From a virus: a stretch of DNA of 58,915 nucleotides. Made by a program: the position numbers and the translations under genes. Below, piece by piece: positions 49,717 to 58,915 of this stretch; the stretch's first letter is position 1, and each line of letters starts with the position of its first letter. Below the pieces are notes generated by a model, which worked only from the letters and a program-made list of their open reading frames with translations, did no database searches and was not told the DNA's origin. The stretch spans positions 1-58,915 of IMG/VR virus record IMGVR_UViG_3300017917_002704. One strand, given 5' to 3'.

Positions 49717-51402
49717 ATGGCAGATCCAGTAGCACAAACATTTATGATAGATAAACAAAACTACCCTAACGGGTGTTTTTTGAAATCTGTCAAATTGTTT
49801 TTTAAATCCAAATCTACATTTTGGAAAGGTCCAGTCACTTTAAGTATTGTTAATACGCTGAATGGATATCCTACTGGAAGCACATTGGACTATTCCATAT
49901 CGTCTGTTCCAACCAGCAAAATTAATGTTTCAGATCAACCACATTATTTGGACTCAACAACATGGACCGAATTTGCATTTGATGCACCCGTTTATGTTCA
50001 AGCAGGTGTATTATATGCATTCGTAATCAGAGCACAAACTAATGAATATGAAGTTTGGGGTGTGACATTGGGTGATGATGCGGTAAAATCTACCACAAAG
50101 AATTTACCTACAGATCCCACACCAAGTGAAACAACAATGATCTCAACTGCACCCTATATTGGTTCATTGTTTTTGTCACAGAATGCATTGACTTGGACAA
50201 CAGATTTAAATTCTTGTCTGATGTTTGTATTGGATCGTTGCGTGTTTAGTACAACGGCCACACCAAATATTCGATTTGTTGTACCGAAAAAACTTCCAGA
50301 ATCAACATTAGTTATTGATTCGGTTGATCATTTTTCAAATGCAAATACAATATCAAGTTCGACAAACAGCATTTCGAATAATAAAATATTTGTCGATGCA
50401 TTCAACGTGACTACCACCGATTTTATTCCAACCGGCGGGTCTATTAATTACACATATAGTTCTACGTTGACGGACGGAACAAAGACCGATGCAACTAGCA
50501 TCACACCAGGAAAATATGGTACTGCCATGAATAAAGATATTTTATTGGCAGATGGTAAAGGTTCGCGTATTTTAGATCCAAATACACATTTATCATTCTC
50601 GGTGTATGCACAATTGTCTACATCAGACGATGCTGTTAGCCCAATCATCAATGATTCCAGTTTGTCTACATTTGCCATCCGTAACATCATTAACAATTGT
50701 GAAATGTCGAATGGCATGATTACACTTGTATCTGGTGGTACTGGTTATAACGCAAACACAACATCAGTTACTGTTTCTGCGCCAACAGGAACAGATGGTG
50801 TGCAAGCCACGGCCGCAGCAAATATATCTGGCGGCGTAATTCAGTCCATCTATATCACTTCTGGTGGTTCTGGTTATATACAAACACCAACCATCACTAT
50901 CACAGATGCAAATACTTCTCCAGGTTCTGGTGCATCCGTTTCGATCTTAGGTGAAACATCAAGTCACGGCGGAAGTGCTGTAGCAAAATATGTCACCAAG
51001 AAGATTTCACTGGATCCCACATATGAATCTGGTGACCTTAATGTTTACCTGACTGCGTATAGACCTGTCGGTACAGATATTCATGTGTATTACAAGATTC
51101 AAAACAACAATGATACACAAGTATTCGAAGATGGAAACTGGCAATTAATGACGATGATCAATAATACTTCGACGTTATATTCTCCAGCAATCGACAACAC
51201 ATATGAATACGTTTTTGCACCAGGTACCAGCGGTACAGATCAAGGTTACGTAACATATACAAGCACCACCGGTCAAAAATATACTACATTTAATCAATTC
51301 GCAATTAAAGTTGTGATGAGAACAAATGATAGTACACTTGCACCATATGTAAAAGATTTCAGAACGATTGCTTTACCTGCTAACGTCAATACAACAGTTT
51401 AA
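49717..51402 (+). CDS. Virion protein following DUF4815
   Basis: 561 residues. Begins MADPVAQTFMIDKQNYPNGC, with LKSVKLFFKSKSTFWKGPVT and PVYVQAGVLYAFVIRAQTNE, a beta-sandwich similar to the domain fused to DUF4815 proteins in related phages. Gly-rich modules VSGGTGYNANTTSVTV and SGGSGYIQTPTITI lie near 335-400. C-terminal half is a further beta domain. Probably peripheral baseplate. Ribosome site GGAG. Confidence 0.68.
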   Translation: MADPVAQTFMIDKQNYPNGCFLKSVKLFFKSKSTFWKGPVTLSIVNTLNGYPTGSTLDYSISSVPTSKINVSDQPHYLDSTTWTEFAFDAPVYVQAGVLYAFVIRAQTNEYEVWGVTLGDDAVKSTTKNLPTDPTPSETTMISTAPYIGSLFLSQNALTWTTDLNSCLMFVLDRCVFSTTATPNIRFVVPKKLPESTLVIDSVDHFSNANTISSSTNSISNNKIFVDAFNVTTTDFIPTGGSINYTYSSTLTDGTKTDATSITPGKYGTAMNKDILLADGKGSRILDPNTHLSFSVYAQLSTSDDAVSPIINDSSLSTFAIRNIINNCEMSNGMITLVSGGTGYNANTTSVTVSAPTGTDGVQATAAANISGGVIQSIYITSGGSGYIQTPTITITDANTSPGSGASVSILGETSSHGGSAVAKYVTKKISLDPTYESGDLNVYLTAYRPVGTDIHVYYKIQNNNDTQVFEDGNWQLMTMINNTSTLYSPAIDNTYEYVFAPGTSGTDQGYVTYTSTTGQKYTTFNQFAIKVVMRTNDSTLAPYVKDFRTIALPANVNTTV

Positions 51403-51404
51403 TC

Positions 51405-51627
51405 ATGGCAGTTATACAAATTCCTGGTACCAATCTTTATCGTGATACCAATTCTATGGCTCTTCTAAACAAAGACAGAAATGGTTTAGAAGACTATAAA
51501 ATGAAACGAAGACTGTTGGAGACACAGGCCCATGAAATAAATAGGGTAAAATCCGAAATTAATGACATCAAAGGTGAGTTACAAGAAATAAAAACCTTGA
51601 TGTTAAGACTACTCGACAAGGGTTCAA

Positions 51628-51635
<8 letters not shown>
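51405..51635 (+). CDS. Small coiled-coil structural protein
   Basis: 76 residues. [31 protein letters not shown] and the coiled coil [20 protein letters not shown] form a short protein conserved in T4-like marine phages next to baseplate genes. Overlaps the next gene by 8 bases. Possibly a chaperone or clip for the fibre. Confidence 0.7.
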
Positions 51636-54492
<2,857 letters not shown>

Positions 54493-54504
54493 CCAAATTA
54501 TACC

Positions 54505-54512
54505 AATAAATA
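54505..54512 (+). promoter_or_regulatory. Late-promoter-like AATAAATA
   Basis: Just after the fibre stop and 32 bases before the next ATG, consistent with a late start of a short leader with AGGG as ribosome site. Confidence 0.35.
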
Positions 54513-54543
54513 AGGTAGACATTTTCAACGCAGGGAATTTATT

Positions 54544-54885
54544 ATGCCGGCAGGATATGCAGATCAATTTATCGAACAGGGCACAAACTTCACAAGTGAT
54601 TTAACTCTAAATGATTCAAATGGATTACCTTATAATCTAAATGGTTTTACAATCAGAAGTCAGGCTCGACGTTCATATTATTCCAGTAATGCAACAATTA
54701 CTTTTACCTCCACTATTGTGGATGCTAATAATGGAATAATTCGTTTGTCAGCCAATTCGCATGTTACGGCCGGCGTAAGAGCTGGAAAATTAGTTTATGA
54801 TGTTCTTTTGACCGAAGTATCGACGAATAATGTCTCACGCATATTGGAAGGGCAAATCTTTGTTTCTCCTGCTGTAACGAGATAG
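54544..54885 (+). CDS. Small beta-sandwich virion protein
   Basis: 113 residues. FIEQGTNFTSDLTLNDSNGL, PYNLNGFTIRSQARRSYYSS, LVYDVLLTEV and the end EGQIFVSPAVTR are the pattern of a small virion protein common in T4-like marine phages, located by the fibres. Probably a decoration or adaptor. Confidence 0.75.
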   Translation: MPAGYADQFIEQGTNFTSDLTLNDSNGLPYNLNGFTIRSQARRSYYSSNATITFTSTIVDANNGIIRLSANSHVTAGVRAGKLVYDVLLTEVSTNNVSRILEGQIFVSPAVTR

Positions 54886-54897
54886 TAAAGGCAAAAA

Positions 54898-56196
54898 ATG
54901 CCAACAAAGATTACGGTAAATTATCCTCAACCAATAACGGTAAAAGTAGACACCGGAGAAAAAGACCGCGTTGTACAAGGTAGTGCGGTCTTTGTTGGTT
55001 CGTCGAACAACTTTTTACCGAACACCGGCGGGACAATTACTGGTAATTTAATTGTACAGAATAATCTCACTGTACAAAATAATTTTATACTCCTTGGTAA
55101 TACACAATTTAACGGGAATACAATAACCCGTCATATTATACCGTCAGCGGATCAAGTATATGACATTGGAACTCCAAATCTAAGATTCAGAACACTGTAT
55201 CTTTCTGGAAATACTATTGACCTTGGCGGTGGTATTATTTCGGCCAGCGGCAATACTGTTACGGTATATTCTCCTGCGGGCGGATTGTTGTACTTTAATG
55301 CAGATGCAAACACATCCATCGATGCTGCTGCAGGTGTAAGAGCTGAAACTACCGCAAATTTAGCATTCGATCAAGCCAACACTTCAATAATTTATTCAAC
55401 CGCTTCATATTATTATTCCGGTCAAGCGATTTCAACATCACAAGAAGCTTCTAATATTGCGACCGCAGCATATACAACAACAAACGCTGCATTTCAACAA
55501 GCCAACTTATCGACCGAATATGCCACAGCTGCTTACTATTATTCTGCGGCAGCAGTATACACAGCAAATGATGCGGCCACAACAGCAACATCAGCAGCAG
55601 CTGCAGCCCAAAGTTCTTATGATTTAGCTTATGCGTCATATTATTATTCTGGTGTTGCAATTAATGATTCAAATACGGCTTTACAAACAGCCCAAACTGC
55701 AGCGGTTGCAGCCAATACGGCTTATGAAGCTTCACAGACAGCTATTGCATTAGCTAATACCGCCAGTGAATATGCTAATTTATCTTATCAGATCGCGACA
55801 GACCTTCTAGCAAATTCCAATACAATCGTAAGAGTTACTGGTGGAACACTAACAGGAAGCCTCGTATTCTTAGGAGAACCAACAGCCAATTTAACTATCG
55901 GCCCAATACAGAGTAGTTACGGTTTAGATATTTACTCTACGGACGGTGGTTATTCACAAATTAACTACTCAAATATACACGTTGCATATGCAGATACCAC
56001 AGGAGTGCATTTACAAACACCAAACGCATCTATTGGTGTAAATGCTTCCGACGATTCGATTGAAATTTTGTCAACAGGTATTTTTACAGTAAAGGTAGGA
56101 GGCATAGATGCTATTTCTGTGTATCCGAACAACGACATTTATTTTAATGGTACAATTTACGGCGCACCAACCGCACTTGACGGCGGCGATTTTTAA
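54898..56196 (+). CDS. Fibre protein with Ala/Tyr-rich helical shaft
   Basis: 432 residues. Beta-rich N-terminal 150 with ITGNLIVQNNLTVQNNFILL and YDIGTPNLRFRTLYLSGNTI (a beta-helix strand pattern found in phage fibres); residues about 155-305 are repeats such as ATAAYYYSAAAVYTANDAAT, likely a trimeric coiled coil; the C-terminal 120 are beta-rich. A second or third fibre of the particle. AAGG precedes the ATG. Confidence 0.7.
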   Translation: MPTKITVNYPQPITVKVDTGEKDRVVQGSAVFVGSSNNFLPNTGGTITGNLIVQNNLTVQNNFILLGNTQFNGNTITRHIIPSADQVYDIGTPNLRFRTLYLSGNTIDLGGGIISASGNTVTVYSPAGGLLYFNADANTSIDAAAGVRAETTANLAFDQANTSIIYSTASYYYSGQAISTSQEASNIATAAYTTTNAAFQQANLSTEYATAAYYYSAAAVYTANDAATTATSAAAAAQSSYDLAYASYYYSGVAINDSNTALQTAQTAAVAANTAYEASQTAIALANTASEYANLSYQIATDLLANSNTIVRVTGGTLTGSLVFLGEPTANLTIGPIQSSYGLDIYSTDGGYSQINYSNIHVAYADTTGVHLQTPNASIGVNASDDSIEILSTGIFTVKVGGIDAISVYPNNDIYFNGTIYGAPTALDGGDF

Positions 56197-56202
56197 TAAA
56201 TA
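56195..56202 (+). promoter_or_regulatory. Late-promoter-like AATAAATA
   Basis: Overlaps the stop of the fibre gene and lies 32 bases before the next ATG (leader with AAGGA). Confidence 0.35.
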
Positions 56203-56233
56203 ACAGGATAACCTTCAACAAGGATTCAATAAA

Positions 56234-58354
56234 ATGGCAAATACCAGTATTCGCATTAAACGTTCCGGCACAGTCGGTGTACCATCATCACTTTTGTCGG
56301 GTGAATTAGCCTATTCGTATGTATCAAATACCATATTCATCGGTAGTCCTGATGGTACTGGTGTTGTCAACGTAGGCGGTCAATATTACACTTCACAAAT
56401 CGACAGTGCGACCGACCTGTCCATTGGTAATTCTCTTGTTCGCCGTGATGCGTCCGGTAATGCAACATTCAATTACATTACCGCAAACCTTATCGGTATG
56501 ATTGAAGGCGTTGCATCACAAGCAGCCAAATTACAACACGCACACGACTTCTCAATCTCTGGTGGTGACATTACTGCTTCCGCTGTTGCATTTGATGGCA
56601 CTGCGAACGTCACACTGAGCGCTTCTCTCGATGCAGTTCCTGGTCTTTCTTCTGGTACATATGGTAATACCTCTTCTATTCCAGTAATTGGTGTTGCTGC
56701 CAACGGTCGTGTCACTACAATTTCTACCGTAAGCATTTCGACCGACCTAGGTATTGCAGGTGACTCAGGTACAGATACAGTTCATCTAGCCACCGACACA
56801 CTGACATTCGCTGGTGGCGCAGGTATTACTTCTACTGTCACAGACAATACAGTAACTTTTGACGTTGACACAACTGTTGTCCGTGCAAATACTGCAAGTT
56901 TGAATCAGACGATTGATGGCAATATTCAAATTAGCGGTAACTTGACAGTATTGGGTACACAAACAACAATTAATTCTCAATCGTTGAATATTGCTGACCC
57001 AATTATTATTCTGGCTTCCAATAATTCTTCAGATGTATCCGATATCGGTTTTGTTGGTCATTATAACGATGGCACACCAAGACATGCAGGTTTCATTCGT
57101 CATGCAGGCGATAAAGAATTTTATGCTTTCGATAATTATCCTGTAGAACCAGGTAATAATTATATCGACGTAGCTAATTCTGATTTTAGAACCGCAAACG
57201 TCAATGTACGTTATTTGAAGGGTAATGTCATCGGTCAAACCGCAAGATTTGACAGTATGGTATTGACTAATGTTCTGGGTGTACCAAGTGGTGGCACAGG
57301 AGCAACCTCGTTCAGTGCTGGCCAAGTTGTAATCGGTGATGGCACAAATTCACTGAAACAACTTGCTAACGTTTCTGCTGTTAATACGACACTAACCACA
57401 AATACTACTGTTTCAAATCTAACAACAGACGTTTATGGTCGTGTTACATCGTTCACAACACAAGCAATTTCTGGCCTGACTGTCGGTCAAGGCGGTACAG
57501 GTGGAAGTACATTTACTGCTGGCCAGATTCTAGTTGGTAATGGCAGCGGTGCGTTGCAATCTCTTGCAAATACCGGTACAGCTGGCACATACGGTAACAA
57601 CACAACCATTCCAGTAATTACAACTGACGCATACGGTAGAGTATCAGGTGTTACAACTGTTACTGCACAAGTACCAATGTTGTCGAATGGTTCTTACTAT
57701 CTGTCAATTTCTTCGACAGACGGTGTAGTTTCGTCGAACGGTGGTGGATTCTTATTGAAGAATGGCGCCGTTATTAAAGACAACTCAGACAATGCAGTTG
57801 CTTTCGGTGAAAATGCAGGTTCAATAAGTCAGGGCCTACAAGCTGTTGCGATTGGTGATTCTGCTGGTTACAACAACCAAGGCGCATTCGGTGTTGCAAT
57901 CGGTTACGGTGCGGGTAATCAAAACCAAGGACAAACCGCAGTTGCAATCGGTCTCAATGCCGGTATGTCAAGTCAAGGTTCATACGGTATCGCAATCGGT
58001 AATTCTTCCGGTGGTGCACAAGGAACTGGTTCTATTGCAATCGGTTATAACACAGGCAATAGTAGCGGAAATTATTCAGTTGCACTCGGTCACGAAGCTG
58101 CTGTTGGCAACACAAGCACTATCGGTGCAAATGCAGTCGCAATTGGTTACAAAGCTGGTTACGAAAGTGCAGTTGCAGGAAGTATCATATTGAATGCTTC
58201 TGGATCCAACCTAAGTTCAGCTGCAGCAGGTCTGTATGTCAATCCTGTTCGTTATACTAATGCACAAGACAGTACATATGATGGCTTGATGTTCTACAAC
58301 TCAAGCACGAAGGAAGTTCGTTACTCATATGTACTAGATGGAGGTCAATTCTAA
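56234..58354 (+). CDS. Fibre/adhesin with YadA-like head repeats
   Basis: 706 residues. N-terminal SIRIKRSGTVGVPSSLLSGE-LAYSY and GNLTVLGTQTTINSQSLNIA-DPIIIL are patterns of phage fibres of T4-like marine viruses. Residues about 515-655 hold seven or so AVAIGxxAG repeats (AVAIGDSAGYNNQGAFGVAI, GYGAGNQNQGQTAVAIGLNA), the left-handed beta-roll of trimeric autotransporter heads such as YadA. The C-terminus YDGLMFYNSSTKEVRYSYVL is a typical end of these proteins. Probably receptor binding. Confidence 0.78.
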   Translation: MANTSIRIKRSGTVGVPSSLLSGELAYSYVSNTIFIGSPDGTGVVNVGGQYYTSQIDSATDLSIGNSLVRRDASGNATFNYITANLIGMIEGVASQAAKLQHAHDFSISGGDITASAVAFDGTANVTLSASLDAVPGLSSGTYGNTSSIPVIGVAANGRVTTISTVSISTDLGIAGDSGTDTVHLATDTLTFAGGAGITSTVTDNTVTFDVDTTVVRANTASLNQTIDGNIQISGNLTVLGTQTTINSQSLNIADPIIILASNNSSDVSDIGFVGHYNDGTPRHAGFIRHAGDKEFYAFDNYPVEPGNNYIDVANSDFRTANVNVRYLKGNVIGQTARFDSMVLTNVLGVPSGGTGATSFSAGQVVIGDGTNSLKQLANVSAVNTTLTTNTTVSNLTTDVYGRVTSFTTQAISGLTVGQGGTGGSTFTAGQILVGNGSGALQSLANTGTAGTYGNNTTIPVITTDAYGRVSGVTTVTAQVPMLSNGSYYLSISSTDGVVSSNGGGFLLKNGAVIKDNSDNAVAFGENAGSISQGLQAVAIGDSAGYNNQGAFGVAIGYGAGNQNQGQTAVAIGLNAGMSSQGSYGIAIGNSSGGAQGTGSIAIGYNTGNSSGNYSVALGHEAAVGNTSTIGANAVAIGYKAGYESAVAGSIILNASGSNLSSAAAGLYVNPVRYTNAQDSTYDGLMFYNSSTKEVRYSYVLDGGQF

Positions 58355-58398
58355 CGCAACTATATAATGTTAGATTATTTTTATAATAGGAGTTTGAA

Positions 58399-58915
58399 AT
58401 GGAAAATGAAAAGTATGTTAATTATTATATCGAGACATTAACGGCCACATTAACAGATTGCGTGGTACGAAATGTCTCGATGCAGGCAAATGCAAAGCTG
58501 AACCAAGATATTGTTAGCGAACAGGCAAAAGCAATCGAAGAACTAAAATCTTCTGTTGGTAATCTGAGAGATAACAATAAAACTTTAATCGATCAGTTAC
58601 AATCTGAAAATAAAAATTTGAGAGATGAAATTAATGAATTAAAAACCATTAGGCATCAATATGAAAACGTTAAAAGTGAAGCTGCTCACGTTGAAACTTT
58701 CAGGAATGAATTGGTAAAAGAGCGAGATGCGCATAGGGTAACTCGTACCGATTATGAAAATAAATTAAGAGCTGCAGCCGTTGATTCTCAGAACAAAATT
58801 AATTCAATTACAAATGATTTTAATGATAAGATTAGTAAATTGAATAATGATTTTAATAACAAATTGGACAAATTGAATAAAGATCATAAGAAACAGGTCC
58901 AAGAGTTGAATGATA
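58399..58915 (+). CDS. Long coiled-coil protein (3' end beyond window)
   Basis: Open for 172 codons to the window edge. AGGAG lies six bases before the ATG. From about residue 45 the protein is one long charged coiled coil (KAIEELKSSVGNLRDNNKTL, LQSENKNLRDEINELK), with KISKLNNDFNNKLDKLNKD repeats at the end. Follows the fibres, so may be a fibre-associated or structural protein; T4-like phages have similar short coiled-coil proteins here. Confidence 0.7.
   Translation, partial: MENEKYVNYYIETLTATLTDCVVRNVSMQANAKLNQDIVSEQAKAIEELKSSVGNLRDNNKTLIDQLQSENKNLRDEINELKTIRHQYENVKSEAAHVETFRNELVKERDAHRVTRTDYENKLRAAAVDSQNKINSITNDFNDKISKLNNDFNNKLDKLNKDHKKQVQELND

Overview
The window is a contiguous piece of a large T4-like myovirus genome (tailed phage with a contractile tail). 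This follows from a syntenic gp33-gp59-gp32 replication/late-transcription block and a long run of T4-type baseplate genes (gp4, gp26, gp48, gp53, gp27-like, gp5-like, gp25, gp6, gp7-like, gp8). No ribosomal, metabolic-core or integrase genes are seen. The host is probably a Gram-negative proteobacterium. The phage carries a two-piece (circularly permuted) tmRNA with tag ANDEKFALAA, a porin-like outer-membrane barrel, an LpxH-like phosphoesterase with a family-4-type glycosyltransferase, and a SleB/CwlJ-type wall hydrolase. Two-piece tmRNAs are known from alphaproteobacteria, cyanobacteria and one betaproteobacterial lineage; a freshwater betaproteobacterium is my best guess, not a demonstrated fact.

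Layout. 1-6.8 kb: a dense ladder of small early-type genes on the + strand, mostly overlapping by ATGA or TAATG and mostly of unknown function. 6.8-14.9 kb: two AAA ATPases, a calcineurin-like phosphoesterase and conserved phage proteins, with two antisense GIY-YIG homing endonucleases inserted. 14.9-20.0 kb: two PD-(D/E)XK-like nucleases, a small virion-like protein, then an envelope cassette (phosphoesterase, overlapping tiny exported protein, glycosyltransferase). 20.0-21.8 kb: consensus promoter, permuted tmRNA, porin-like protein, Ala/Pro/Lys-rich exported protein, wall hydrolase and a strong terminator. 21.8-25.2 kb: gp33, gp59, a third antisense GIY-YIG endonuclease, a HAD nucleotidase, gp32 and a strong terminator. 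25.2-30.5 kb: a minus-strand morphogenesis operon (gp4, gp2-like, gp54/gp19-like, gp26, a small gp51-like ORF, a hub protein with a lysozyme-like domain, a tape-measure candidate). 30.5-58.9 kb: a plus-strand baseplate and tail-fibre operon ending in several fibre/adhesin-like proteins and an incomplete coiled-coil gene.

Regulation visible in the sequence. Six + strand promoters share the form TTGCCN, 16-18 bp, TAtaAT. Three of them have the -35 inside a TGGTTGcCAACCA-type palindrome, and one more sits inside a terminator hairpin. Two other promoters use TTGACA (14.5 kb and the tmRNA promoter, which is full consensus). ATAAATA motifs resembling T4 late promoters precede some structural genes.

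Most notable signals: (1) the phage-borne permuted tmRNA, whose acceptor stem and an 11-bp precursor stem both close perfectly; (2) a T_TTT_TTC slippery heptamer two codons before the gp26 stop, with the -1 frame open through the next small gene, so gp26 plus 62 residues would form a frameshift fusion like tail-assembly chaperones of other phages; (3) T4 gp5 split into an OB-fold protein and a separate spike protein, with a peptidoglycan-hydrolase-like domain appearing instead in a minus-strand hub protein; (4) three GIY-YIG endonucleases all antisense and all overlapping the 3' end of the convergent gene; (5) a tiny exported protein hidden across the phosphoesterase/glycosyltransferase junction.
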